Notes under the pieces: model-generated
Database searches by the model: none
Seen by the model: the letters and a program-made list of their open reading frames with translations, nothing else
Told to the model about the DNA's origin: nothing
Assembly: GCF_030817275.1 (NCBI RefSeq)
Contig: NZ_JAUSZD010000002.1
Location: 6,014,001 to 6,078,000 of the forward strand
From: Paenibacillus sp. V4I7
GTDB lineage: Bacteria > Bacillota > Bacilli > Paenibacillales > NBRC-103111
Direction: 5' to 3'
Length of the DNA stretch: 64,000 nucleotides
Shown: positions 9,749 to 18,863 of the stretch, in pieces
Layout of the letters: each line of letters begins with the position of its first letter
Numbering within the stretch: position 1 is the first letter of the stretch
Made by a program: the position numbers and the translations under genes

Positions 9749-10653
9749 GATTCCACCTCTCTTCTCTTCATCAGCCACAGCTGAATCAAGGTGATCAAGA
9801 ACACGACTAGAAATAATATCATCGCCTTAGCATTTGCGTACCCATATCGATTACTTGATTTAAATGCTTCTTCGAAAATGTTCAGTGCGATGACCTGCGT
9901 CGATCTGCCTGGACCACCGCCGGTTAACGAGTAGACAGCATCGAATGCTTTAAACGAGCCGTTAAGAGTAAGAAAGATACCGATCGTCAGGGCCGGATAA
10001 ATCATCGGAAGCGTCACATAACGAAACGTTTTAAAAGCATTCGCTCCATCCATCGCAGCCGCTTCTTTCAGATGCTGGGGCACACCCTGCAAGGAGGCGA
10101 TATAGATCACCATCAGGTAACCGACACCTCCCCACAGGGACACGATGACGATGGCGAAGAACGAATAAGCCGGATCACCGATCCAGGATTTATCCAAAAA
10201 GGAGAATACCGTATGTTCGGCTATATACGGAAGTACTTTAGTGAAAATAAATAACCACATAAAGCCGCCTATGATCAAGCTGATCATATTGGGCATGAAA
10301 AAAATCGTACGGAACCATACCTTGCTGCGGCGTCTGGATTCCACGAGAACCGCCAGAAGCAGAGCGATCGCATTCTGAAGCACAACCATGAACACGACAT
10401 ATTTAAGGGTGAAGCCTACCGACTTTAGGAAGAACGGGTCCGCAGTCAATGCCTCGATGTAATTAGCCAATCCCACCATCCGATACGTGCGATTCAGTCC
10501 GTTCCAATTCGTAAGGCTGTACCATGCGCCCCCGAATGCGGGGGCGAGTACGAATACAGCGTAGAATAATAGAGCGGGAAACACGAAGGCTAATAGGATG
10601 ACCGTCTTTTTTCGTTTCGTTGTCATTAGCCTATTCTCACTCCCGGTCACCAT
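9745..10653 (-). CDS. Carbohydrate ABC transporter permease (MalF/LacF-type)
   Basis: This is the partner permease of the sugar importer, ~300 aa with six hydrophobic helices. The EAA loop reads 'HLKEAAAMDGANAFKTFRYV' and 'LNGSFKAFDAVYSLTGGGPG' is highly typical of MalF/UgpA permeases. The ATG at 10653 is shown, but the internal ATG at 10626 has an AGG just upstream and equally starts the charged leader before helix 1; the choice is open. It lies between the binding-protein gene and the second permease, and overlaps the latter by 4 bp. Confidence 0.88.
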   Translation of the reverse strand: MVTGSENRLMTTKRKKTVILLAFVFPALLFYAVFVLAPAFGGAWYSLTNWNGLNRTYRMVGLANYIEALTADPFFLKSVGFTLKYVVFMVVLQNAIALLLAVLVESRRRSKVWFRTIFFMPNMISLIIGGFMWLFIFTKVLPYIAEHTVFSFLDKSWIGDPAYSFFAIVIVSLWGGVGYLMVIYIASLQGVPQHLKEAAAMDGANAFKTFRYVTLPMIYPALTIGIFLTLNGSFKAFDAVYSLTGGGPGRSTQVIALNIFEEAFKSSNRYGYANAKAMILFLVVFLITLIQLWLMKRREVES

Positions 10654-10664
10654 ATATAGCCATG

Positions 10665-11978
10665 CTATTGCTGACCCTTAATCGCGTCTGCCCATTTTTT
10701 ATCCAGCGCTTTGATAATCTCGTCTTTCGTTACTTGCTTCGCGTAGTAGCTTTGCAGCAGCTTCGCTTGTTCATCCGTGATGCCATTAGGGAGAGACAAG
10801 TCCTGATAAGCCTTCCCTTGAGAAACGTAGGTCATCGCTTCATCGATCCAAGGGAATGATTTATACGTGTGAACCTTAGATACGGGATTGAACTTCAATT
10901 CTTGGAACAAGGCTGACGAATCCTTCGCATCAAGGATGTAATTTAGAAGATCCATGGCAACCTCTTTATTCTTGCTTGTTGGAGATACCGCTAGAGACGT
11001 GGACGTTGATAGGTTAATCATCGTACCTTTCGGGTTATTGCTCACTGGAAGCGGTGCTACACCGAATTCGATTTTCGGGTTAACCTTCTGAATCGCTTCT
11101 GCTTGCCACGGACCTTGAACCCACATTGCCGCTTTTCCGTTAGCGAAATCGGTTGAGCCCTGGGCGCTGCCTACTTCAAATGGCTTATCTGTCCCATTTT
11201 GCATAACAATATCAATAATATTGAATACGTCCTGGACGTCTTTGTAGGAGGCTTCACCCTTATTCATCTTTTGAATCCAATCCGGATGCTCCGAATTCAC
11301 AATCCCACCGAGCGACAGCGCCATGATCAGCTGCGGAATCCATGCCTCTTGAAAAGACAACTCGAATGGTGTCACTTTATTCGCCTTCAGCTTCTCAATA
11401 ACCGCTTTCATTTCATCTAATGTTTGAGGAGCTTTCAAGCTTAAATCATTGAACACTTTTTTGTTGTACAAGTATCCCCATTCCAAGCTTTCAAGCGGTA
11501 ATGCTACTATTTTTCCGTCAAAGGTTACCGTCTTTTTAACGTTATCGAACAGGCCTGCCGCAAACGGCTGATTGGATAAATCACTCAAGTAACCGGCTTT
11601 GTAATAACTAGGTACGTCTGCTACAGCGTGTAGGGTGAACAAATCCGGCGCATCATTGGAAGAAAGGCGAGTCTGCAAGATTTGCTTGGCTTGGTCAGGA
11701 TTCGGCATTTCAAGATTGATGGTGACATCAATATTTTTTTCAGCTTTTTCCTTTGCCTTAAATTGTTCAAAATACTTGTTAAATTGATCCTTAAACCGTG
11801 GAAAGCCCATAAATACTTTCAATTCAACTTTCTTCGCTGGTGTAGATGCTGCCGGTTTCGAGTCTGCCGGAGCCGGCGTAGCCTCTACCGCACCGTTACT
11901 TGAGTTGGAATTTGTGCCGCAACCGACCATCGCTCCCAATAAGGTAACACTTAGCATTAAGTGAAGCGCTTTCTTCAT
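10665..11978 (-). CDS. Sugar-binding lipoprotein of ABC transporter
   Basis: This is the extracellular solute-binding protein (family 1) that delivers oligosaccharides to the two permeases encoded downstream. The signal peptide has lipobox 'LLGAMVGC' with lipidated C20, followed by a Ser/Asn/Pro-rich linker. The body has the family pattern 'GKAAMWVQGPWQ' near residue 285. 437 aa is standard. AGGGGG lies upstream of the start. The 113-bp gap from the response-regulator gene is the longest in the operon and could hold the promoter that the regulator controls; no clear site was identified there. Confidence 0.9.
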   Translation of the reverse strand: MKKALHLMLSVTLLGAMVGCGTNSNSSNGAVEATPAPADSKPAASTPAKKVELKVFMGFPRFKDQFNKYFEQFKAKEKAEKNIDVTINLEMPNPDQAKQILQTRLSSNDAPDLFTLHAVADVPSYYKAGYLSDLSNQPFAAGLFDNVKKTVTFDGKIVALPLESLEWGYLYNKKVFNDLSLKAPQTLDEMKAVIEKLKANKVTPFELSFQEAWIPQLIMALSLGGIVNSEHPDWIQKMNKGEASYKDVQDVFNIIDIVMQNGTDKPFEVGSAQGSTDFANGKAAMWVQGPWQAEAIQKVNPKIEFGVAPLPVSNNPKGTMINLSTSTSLAVSPTSKNKEVAMDLLNYILDAKDSSALFQELKFNPVSKVHTYKSFPWIDEAMTYVSQGKAYQDLSLPNGITDEQAKLLQSYYAKQVTKDEIIKALDKKWADAIKGQQ

Positions 11979-12091
11979 TCTTCATTTCCCCCTAAAGAAG
12001 ATTAGTAACTACAATTTCAGTATAGAGGAGAAGGGTTTTATGAATCATTTGATGTTATTAGCATTCGTTATTGCACTTTATTGATTCCGAG

Positions 12092-13177
12092 CTACTCCTT
12101 ACGCATTTCCCCTGGTGTGAGTCCGAAATGTTTCTTAAACACGCGATAAAAGTAAGCAATATCCATATAGCCAGTTAGCTCTGCTACTCGTTTGATGGCA
12201 AGTCGTTGATCCATGATTAATTCCTTAGCTTTCTCCATCCTCTTACGAACGATATAATCGGATAAATTTTCCCCGATGGAAGCCTTAAATGTTCGACTTA
12301 GATGCTCCTTGCTCACAAAAAAATGATGAGCGACCGTCTCAAGAGAAATAGTTTCTTGGTAGTGGCGGTCAATGTAAGCCTGTACGTCCTCGGGGGCTAA
12401 TCGATTTTTATTTTTGCGGTACGCCTCTATGGCATCTATTGCATCAATTAACCAATCACGCAGGATGGTATGAATCTCTCCTAAAGAGTACCCACTTAAC
12501 AACGCAGCACGTTTACGTCGCTCTTCGATCCAAGCTGCATCCAAACCATAATCCGTACCAGCTGTAAACTCTTCCAGCAAGTGCAGAAAATCATGCGCAA
12601 TTCTAGCCGGTAATCTCCCATCTTGCGTCACTGTATAACCTTCGGATAAGAGGTCCTCTATCTTTTCCATTGTATGGAGCACAGCGGGGCGATTAAGTTC
12701 CAAGAGATACTCATAAACCTGCTGCCGGTAATTCAAATAGGTGTCCAGCATCTTTTTATCCGTAAAGACGTGCGTATCCCATGAAGTTGGTATTTGTAGT
12801 GAAGCCTGCAGCTCTTCCACGCACCGAGAAAGGGCATCGTTCAATTCGACTGGATTAATCGGCTTCAAAAGGTATTCGATGGCACGGGAACGTATCGCCT
12901 GCTTCAAATAAACGAAATCGTCAAAGCCACTCATCACGATTATTTTAACTTCGGGGTATCGCTCGTTTAATACCTTCAGGAGCTCCACACCGTCCAGTCC
13001 CGGCATTCGCATATCGGTGATCACGATGCTCGGATGCAGCGTCTCAATCAGAACGATTCCTTCCCGCCCACCATCTGCTTCCCCAATGATATTCAGTCCA
13101 AGTTTGTTCCAAGCTCCCAATGATCTAACGACTTGTCTGGCCCAAAGCTCGTCATCGATGATCAATACGTTCAGCAT
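12092..13177 (-). CDS. YesN-type response regulator (REC + AraC-family DNA-binding domain)
   Basis: An N-terminal receiver domain carries the phosphoacceptor in 'VITDMRMPGLDG' (about residue 55) and the lysine in 'YLLKPINP'. The last ~100 residues are a double helix-turn-helix AraC domain, including 'AELTGYMDIAYFYRVFKKHFG'. It is paired with the sensor kinase encoded just upstream (26-bp overlap). YesM/YesN-type pairs in Paenibacillus and Bacillus typically activate the adjacent sugar ABC transporter and glycosidase genes, which matches the downstream operon here. Confidence 0.92.
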   Translation of the reverse strand: MLNVLIIDDELWARQVVRSLGAWNKLGLNIIGEADGGREGIVLIETLHPSIVITDMRMPGLDGVELLKVLNERYPEVKIIVMSGFDDFVYLKQAIRSRAIEYLLKPINPVELNDALSRCVEELQASLQIPTSWDTHVFTDKKMLDTYLNYRQQVYEYLLELNRPAVLHTMEKIEDLLSEGYTVTQDGRLPARIAHDFLHLLEEFTAGTDYGLDAAWIEERRKRAALLSGYSLGEIHTILRDWLIDAIDAIEAYRKNKNRLAPEDVQAYIDRHYQETISLETVAHHFFVSKEHLSRTFKASIGENLSDYIVRKRMEKAKELIMDQRLAIKRVAELTGYMDIAYFYRVFKKHFGLTPGEMRKE

Positions 13178-14942
13178 CCGTTTCTCCCCCTTCCTCCTGC
13201 GTCACAGCAGCCATTACTAATACAACCAAGGTCCCTACCCCTGTCTTGCTAAATATTCGAACACCGCAGCCCTTGCCGAATTGCAGCTTGAGTCGTGCAT
13301 GCACATTCCTTATTCCGATTCCCCTTTTCTTTCTTACATCGTTGTTCCTTGCTCGAGGCGCCAGTCGTCCATCTCTCAAATCCGATCGCAAATCGCTTAG
13401 ACGCTGCTCGTCAACGCCTACCCCGTCATCCTTAATGAAGATAAAGACTCGTTTATCTATCAGCCTTATCCGAATCTCGATATTCCACTTGCCTTCCTTA
13501 CGCTGCAGTCCGTGTTCAAACGCATTCTCGAGAATCGGTTGGAGTGTGAATTTAGGAAGCCTTGCGGTAAGTGCCCTCTCATCTGTAGATACATGCATAC
13601 AGCAACGATCTGCGAAGCGTTGTTCCTGAATATAGAGGTAATTCCGCATATGCTTGATTTCGTCTTCGAGAGGTACCAAATCACCATCTGCGCTAATGGA
13701 ATAACGTAATAGCTCCCCCATTACCCGGGTAATTTCATAAATTTCAGGCGCACCCTTCACCAATGCCATTCCCCCCATCAAATTCAGGGTATTATTGAGA
13801 AAATGCGGGTTGATTTGCGCCTGCAGAGCCATTAATTGCGCATTCTTCAAATCGATTTCCTGTTGATATTCAACCTCGATCAATTCCTTAATACGCTTCA
13901 TCATGGAATTATAGCCGTTTTCCAGCAATCCGATTTCGTCCCTGCTTTGGACCGGAGACATTTTAAAATTATGAATATGTGTCATCTTCATTGTTTTGGC
14001 AAGCTTGACAATCGGCCTGCTAATTCGAAGCGATACGAAAATGGAAAGCAAAATAGAGGCTATAGCAAATAGGGTTCCTGTTAAAATCCCTGCTTGGATC
14101 GTCGGTTGTGCGCTTTGGTTGACTGTACGAAGTGGAATGACTTTCACCACCGTCAGTTGACCGTCTCCGACTCGTTTTAAGAAATAGAAATCCGTCTTGG
14201 TTCTACGAAATGCCAATTCAAAATCATTCTGGTTGAGGCTTTGAAGTTGGGACTGAAGCTCTGCGGCATCCATTGTCTCCGTTGAACCCGACAAAAGCTC
14301 CCCTTGATCGTTAATCAAGTAAACCGAGCTTTCTGATTCTGATTTTAAAATATCACTGACTTCCCTCCACACTTGCTTGTTTATACGGACGGAAATACCG
14401 CCTAACAGCATACGATCCTCAAATCGGTTCATACTGTGATAAGCATAGATGGCACTGCCGGATTGTTTAAAATACATATTGATTGGTGTTTGAAGCATAC
14501 GTCCCCAGTTGCCTTCCCGAATGTTTAAGGAATAAATGGTTCCGCTGTTTGCATAACTGACTGAAAATGCCTTTTGGATTGGATGAATATATAAATTCAA
14601 CTCGTCTACCTTTCTGGAATTTGCATAGAAGGCAGACGTTAGTGTGTTTTTGATATAATTTTGTGTGTTAAATTGTACCCCGATATCAGGGTTGTTCATA
14701 TCATTAAGACCAGCCATAAGCGTTTGGTTAATTTGTAAGGAATAAAACAAAATATCGATTTGCTGATGGAGCTCCTCCAAATATTGATCGGCCCATAACA
14801 TCCTCGAATTGTTCGCATTAATGATTTCCTTCTCTACGGAACTCCGTGTATTATTCGTGGCAATCCATGTGACGGTTACAACCGGCAGCGTGGTTAAGCA
14901 AATCATTAGTACCATCAATCGAAGACGTAGGCTTGTTCGCAT
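13152..14942 (-). CDS. YesM-type sensor histidine kinase
   Basis: This membrane kinase senses an extracellular sugar or a binding-protein complex. Helices at residues ~7-27 and ~275-300 flank a large extracellular sensor region. A HAMP segment follows, then the LytS/YesM phosphoacceptor motif 'QAQINPHFLNNTLN' and an HATPase domain with 'LQPILENAFEHG' and 'GIGIRNVHARL'. It phosphorylates the response regulator encoded by the overlapping downstream gene. The unusually elaborate upstream region 14943-15296 carries paired hairpins and a cre-like site. Confidence 0.92.
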   Translation of the reverse strand: MRTSLRLRLMVLMICLTTLPVVTVTWIATNNTRSSVEKEIINANNSRMLWADQYLEELHQQIDILFYSLQINQTLMAGLNDMNNPDIGVQFNTQNYIKNTLTSAFYANSRKVDELNLYIHPIQKAFSVSYANSGTIYSLNIREGNWGRMLQTPINMYFKQSGSAIYAYHSMNRFEDRMLLGGISVRINKQVWREVSDILKSESESSVYLINDQGELLSGSTETMDAAELQSQLQSLNQNDFELAFRRTKTDFYFLKRVGDGQLTVVKVIPLRTVNQSAQPTIQAGILTGTLFAIASILLSIFVSLRISRPIVKLAKTMKMTHIHNFKMSPVQSRDEIGLLENGYNSMMKRIKELIEVEYQQEIDLKNAQLMALQAQINPHFLNNTLNLMGGMALVKGAPEIYEITRVMGELLRYSISADGDLVPLEDEIKHMRNYLYIQEQRFADRCCMHVSTDERALTARLPKFTLQPILENAFEHGLQRKEGKWNIEIRIRLIDKRVFIFIKDDGVGVDEQRLSDLRSDLRDGRLAPRARNNDVRKKRGIGIRNVHARLKLQFGKGCGVRIFSKTGVGTLVVLVMAAVTQEEGGETDAERIDHR

Positions 14943-14999
14943 CGTAGTAGAATTCCTTTCTGAACGAAGATAGCGCTATCTTCATGTTACTTTATCTTT

Positions 15000-15114
15000 T
15001 AAGGAATAGCATTCCTATTTTTGGCGGCTTAAAAGTCAATTCCATTGGATTATTCCAATAGAAGCACGAACTTCGAAGCCTGAGAGCAGATTCCATTGGA
15101 AAAATCCAATGGAA
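15000..15114. repeat. Cluster of inverted repeats upstream of the yesM-type kinase gene
   Basis: Three palindromes sit within 115 bp. AGGAAT-AGC-ATTCCT is near 15001-15015. TTCCATTGGA-tta-TTCCAATAGAA spans 15040-15063. TTCCATTGGA-AAAA-TCCAATGGAA (15091-15114) is a perfect 10-bp stem. The last two are near-copies 51 bp apart. None has a good T-run, so tandem operator sites or paired RNA hairpins are both possible. Confidence 0.6.
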
Positions 15115-15158
15115 GAGTGAATTTCAGCTCGTTTTGAATACGGATCGAAAGTCCATAT

Positions 15159-15172
15159 TTAAAGCGCTTTCA
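15159..15172 (-). promoter_or_regulatory. Candidate cre site (CcpA binding)
   Basis: TTAAAGCGCTTTCA matches the cre pattern TGwAArCGyTwnCA with one mismatch at the second base. It lies 217 bp upstream of the sensor kinase start and would bring the sugar-uptake operon under glucose repression. Single-mismatch matches can occur by chance. Confidence 0.4.
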
Positions 15173-15259
15173 ACAATTAATTTTAGAGCTGCTGAATGCA
15201 GATGTCATTCTAATTTATTGATTACACGATTAGAAAATATTGATTTCGTAAAAATAATA

Positions 15260-15285
15260 GGCGACCACTCTAAAGAGTGATCGCC
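15260..15285 (-). terminator. Rho-independent terminator after GH127 gene
   Basis: The 11-bp stem GGCGATCACTC/GAGTGGTCGCC with a short AT loop is followed on the minus strand by TATTATTTTT. It starts 12 bp past the GH127 stop and separates that gene from the sensor kinase operon. Confidence 0.85.
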
Positions 15286-15296
15286 GATAAAAAAGT

Positions 15297-17270
15297 TCAA
15301 ACACGAATCCACACCGACATTTCGCCCGGCTGTCTGTTGCCCCACAAGTAATACGGTACAGCTTTAAGCTTTACCGGCTCAGACACTTGCTGCTGCGCAA
15401 GCGGACGGTACGCCGTATTCTCTTGCCAGGAAGCTCGTTCATCGACGCGACCTTTCGCTTCAATGACGACCGCTCCACCGAGCAGCTCGGCGTCGTAATA
15501 CGATTGCAGCTCCGCTTCACGATCGATAGACAAATTCGAAAGCAAGCTGCCGTTGTCCGTTTCCTCCAGACAATAAACTAGCGGACCGCGTTCAAAAGCA
15601 GCTTTGCCCGCATTGGCCCTGATCTCCGGATGCGAGGTAATCAACTGCGCCTCAAGCACTGGCTCCCACTCCACGATGTCTCCCTGAGCCCATTGCCTAT
15701 TTACGGTCGCATATCCATTCTCAACATCGTATTCCGAAATCATGCCGTTAATTTTCATCACAGCTTGCCCATAGCACCAAGACGGAATGCGCAGTGCAAG
15801 CGTGAATCCTGCATCCGGAACAGCAGTTAATTCAAATCGTACATAACCTTCCCAAGGAAGACGCGATTGCTGCTTCAGCGCCACTTGACCGACAGCTAGC
15901 TCGAATCGTGCTTCGCTGCCGATGAACAGATGCGTATAAATTTTGTTTTCCTCTGCGGAAGTTGTATAAATATAATCGTTCAAGGAAGTGAGAAGCCGCG
16001 CCACGTTAGGTGGGCAGCAGGAGCAGCCGAACCACTTCTGCCGTACCGACTTCACGTGCTTGCGGTCCGGGTTATTTAAGGAAGCCTTCGGCCATACTTC
16101 CAGTGGATTGACGTAAAAATAATGCTTACCATCCTGCGACATACTGCCTAAAACATTGTTGTACAGCGCCCGCTCTAGGACGTCAGCGTACTCGCTCTTC
16201 GCCTCCAGAAGCATCATGCGGCGGGCGAAGAAGATTAGACCGATCGAAGCGCACGTCTCAGCATATACGGTATCGTTCGGCAAGTCGTGGTCGAAGGTAA
16301 ACGCCTCACCGTGATGCGTCGAGCCTATGCCGCCTGTAATGTACATCTGCCGCTTCGTCGTGTTATCCCACAATCGGCGGCATGCTTCGATCAGCTCCCG
16401 GTCATTTGTCAGGCTTGCAAGGTCGGCCATCGCCGTATACATATAGACCGCCCGTACGGAATGGCCTACAGCAACGTCCTGTTCACGAACTGGCAAATGC
16501 GCCTGATTATAAGCAATCTGCCCGCTGGTCGGAATCGGCATCTCCTTCTTCATCCAATGACTGTACCCATCTCTTTGCTTGCATTCCTCAATCAGAAAGT
16601 TCGGCGACTGCCCGCGCTCATCGATGAAAAATTGCGCCAACTTCAAATAACGCTCCTCATCCGTCGCTTGATACAGCTTCACTAGCGCCAGCTCTATCTC
16701 CTGGTGGCCGTCATAGCCTCTCAATTTGCCTGGATCGCGACCAAATACGGTGTCGATATAGTCGGCAAATTTGCACACGACATCAAGCAGTCTCCGTTTT
16801 CCCGTGGCATCGTAATACGCAACCGCAGCCTCCATCATATGGCCTGCGCAGTAGAGCTCGTGTGCTTCATGAAGATTCGTCCACTCATTGCCCGGTTCTT
16901 TGATCGAGTAATACGTGTTCAGATAACCATTGCTGTGTTGGGCCTTGGCAATTAGCTCGATCAACTCGTCCACAGTTTGCTCCAGCTCGGGGTCCGGTTG
17001 GCTTGCAAGCGAGTATCCGACCGCTTCAATCCACTTCGCCACATCGCTGTCCTGAAAAACCATCCCTCCGAATTCGCCTTCTTCGATCCCGGCTGCAATC
17101 CGGAAATTACGAATCGCATAGCTAGGCTCAGCATCTGGAATCCGGTCGTTAAGTGCCTCCCATTGATAGGGAATGACCGTCCCCCGCACCAGCTCTGTAA
17201 ACTGATTCCAAAATCCGTCCTGTATGCTTACACGCCTACTACTCTGCCGCTCGCTCATTGATATCCCCAT
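15297..17270 (-). CDS. GH127 beta-L-arabinofuranosidase
   Basis: This is a cysteine-dependent retaining exo-enzyme that removes beta-L-arabinofuranosyl residues, as known for HypBA1-type enzymes. All key residues are present. With the ATG at 17270, they are E322 (acid/base, 'HHGEAFTF'), E338 and C340 ('YAETCASIG', zinc ligands), and C418/C419 ('GCSCCPPN', nucleophile plus zinc ligand). Length ~657 aa is normal. I prefer the ATG at 17270 because AGGAGG is 8 nt away; the ATG two codons upstream is only 2 nt from it. No signal peptide is seen. It is divergent from an AraC-type regulator. Confidence 0.92.
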   Translation of the reverse strand: MGISMSERQSSRRVSIQDGFWNQFTELVRGTVIPYQWEALNDRIPDAEPSYAIRNFRIAAGIEEGEFGGMVFQDSDVAKWIEAVGYSLASQPDPELEQTVDELIELIAKAQHSNGYLNTYYSIKEPGNEWTNLHEAHELYCAGHMMEAAVAYYDATGKRRLLDVVCKFADYIDTVFGRDPGKLRGYDGHQEIELALVKLYQATDEERYLKLAQFFIDERGQSPNFLIEECKQRDGYSHWMKKEMPIPTSGQIAYNQAHLPVREQDVAVGHSVRAVYMYTAMADLASLTNDRELIEACRRLWDNTTKRQMYITGGIGSTHHGEAFTFDHDLPNDTVYAETCASIGLIFFARRMMLLEAKSEYADVLERALYNNVLGSMSQDGKHYFYVNPLEVWPKASLNNPDRKHVKSVRQKWFGCSCCPPNVARLLTSLNDYIYTTSAEENKIYTHLFIGSEARFELAVGQVALKQQSRLPWEGYVRFELTAVPDAGFTLALRIPSWCYGQAVMKINGMISEYDVENGYATVNRQWAQGDIVEWEPVLEAQLITSHPEIRANAGKAAFERGPLVYCLEETDNGSLLSNLSIDREAELQSYYDAELLGGAVVIEAKGRVDERASWQENTAYRPLAQQQVSEPVKLKAVPYYLWGNRQPGEMSVWIRV

Positions 17271-17416
17271 ATGCATATCCTCCTAGAACTGTACATGATT
17301 TATATGACATTTGATTATTGCTCTCATCCAGTTTATCCTTGAATTTATAGATGAACTACGAATAAAACAAACCTATTTTTTATAAAATTTCACACTACAC
17401 TCGGAGGGGATCGGGA

Positions 17417-18280
17417 ATGAACGAATCGGGAATCATTTGGATGGAGCTGCCGCCGGTACCCTATTACATTACGACCGGGTTATCGACCTTGAGTCCAGGA
17501 GAGCAACATCCGAGCCGGCGGAATATCGGCATCTTCGATCTGCTTTGGGTTGTCAAAGGGACGTTATACATCGGAGAAGAGGATAGGCAGTGGGAGGTAA
17601 CGGAAGGACAGACACTACTGCTATTGCCCGACCGTTATCACTATGCGGTGAAGCCCTGCGAGACGGAGACTGTTTTCTATTGGAATCACTTCGATTTTAA
17701 AGGGAATTGGCTCCAGGCGGCGGACAATGCCGCAAACCCAGCCTACCCGGTCCAGCATATATGGGCAAACCCCTATACCATTCGGATTCGGCAATACGCC
17801 TCACCGCCGGAGTTTACCCTTGCCGAGTGCCACCTTCGCAAAATGCTCGCATCGTCAGACCAACATCGCTCGGCGACCTTTTGGAACGAGCAGCAGCTGT
17901 TCATGGAGCTGCTTCGTTTATTAGAGGAAGGGTACAATGGAAGCGACTCTTCCCCTGCCTTAAAGCTCGCGGAGAAAGCAGAAGCTTACCTTCGGCAGCA
18001 CTATCAGGCTGACGTGACGAATGAATCACTTGCGGAGGCTCTTCATTATCACCCGAACTATGTTGTTAGGTGCATGAAAGAGATCTACCACTGTACTCCG
18101 ATGGAATATCTGCACGAGTATCGATTGGAACAAGCAAAGCTGCTGCTGATCAAAACAGATTGGCCGGTCGGGCAAATCGCTGAACGTGTCGGTTTTCAAT
18201 ACGCTCCATACTTCTCTAACTGCTTCAAACAGTATGCCGGCATCTCACCTCTGCGTTTTCGCAAGCAGTATTCACATTAG
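17417..18280 (+). CDS. AraC-family transcriptional regulator with cupin-like sensor domain
   Basis: The N-terminal ~150 residues are a beta-rich AraC-type ligand-binding domain ('EGQTLLLLPDRYHYAV'). Residues ~185-287 hold the double helix-turn-helix ('HPNYVVRCMKEIYHCTPMEY', 'AERVGFQYAPYFSNCFKQYA'). An upstream GGAGGGGAT is suitably spaced from the ATG. It is divergent from the GH127 gene (146 bp between starts), so sugar-responsive activation of that gene is likely. No terminator was seen directly downstream. Confidence 0.9.
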   Translation: MNESGIIWMELPPVPYYITTGLSTLSPGEQHPSRRNIGIFDLLWVVKGTLYIGEEDRQWEVTEGQTLLLLPDRYHYAVKPCETETVFYWNHFDFKGNWLQAADNAANPAYPVQHIWANPYTIRIRQYASPPEFTLAECHLRKMLASSDQHRSATFWNEQQLFMELLRLLEEGYNGSDSSPALKLAEKAEAYLRQHYQADVTNESLAEALHYHPNYVVRCMKEIYHCTPMEYLHEYRLEQAKLLLIKTDWPVGQIAERVGFQYAPYFSNCFKQYAGISPLRFRKQYSH

Positions 18281-18400
18281 TCGTTCTGCTAATGACGTAG
18301 GACTTACAACGCGCTAATCTTTCAATCGATGACCTACTAAGCTTACCGTCAGCAGCCGAATAGCTCACTTCCGTGTACTCGGAACATTCAGAGTCTCATT

Positions 18401-18526
18401 TCATAACTTAGGAATAAAACGAACGATATATTTTCCAGTTGGGGATTTCATTCTACGGGTTTTAAAAGTGACACCTAAATATTCAAAAGAGACGTTCGAA
18501 TAGTTTCCTTTGCGTTTAGCATCCTT
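18401..18526 (-). pseudogene. Group II intron reverse transcriptase/maturase fragment
   Basis: The frame ending at the TGA at 18401 reads 'KRKGNYSNVSFEYLGVTFK' followed by 'GKYIVRFIPK', the motif just after the RT thumb of group II intron-encoded proteins (…NY…F.FLGF.F.PR…). Only ~40 codons survive and no intron RNA domain V was recognised beside it. It abuts the metH fragment directly, suggesting a deletion or recombination joint near 18520. Confidence 0.65.
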
Positions 18527-18791
18527 GCAAGGCTTTAACATTGAGCGTATCCTGTGAAGTCTCGATTAAAAGCGCATCAACGCCGCACTCGATCAAGGCT
18601 GCCGTCTGATCATAATAGCTTTCTTCCAACTGTTCGAAGGTCACGCCTCCTGTGACAGAGAGCGTTTTGGTCGTAGGCCCCAGAGCCCCTGCCACGTAAC
18701 GCGGCCATTCCGGTGTCGAATATTTCTCTGCCGCTTGAATGGCCAGTTTCGCAGCAGCGACATTCATTTCTCTCGAGGATATGTAAAGCAC
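18516..18791 (-). pseudogene. metH: metH fragment (homocysteine S-methyltransferase domain)
   Basis: The frame carries 'MNVAAAKLAIQAAE', 'VAGALGPTTKTLSVTGGVTF' and 'VDALLIETSQDTLNVKA', which are diagnostic of the N-terminal homocysteine-binding domain of B12-dependent methionine synthase (about 1150 aa when complete). Only ~85 codons remain. Both ends run into unrelated sequence: the group II maturase fragment downstream and an AT-rich stretch upstream. Confidence 0.85.
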
Positions 18792-18863
18792 ATCCCCGCT
18801 TTAATTTGCAAAAAGATTAGCAAATTACAACGGGGACTCGATTTTCCAGCGATGGAATAGCTA

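Noticed and set aside
13246-13629. 127-codon plus-strand frame
   Set aside because: Antisense to the HATPase region of the sensor kinase.
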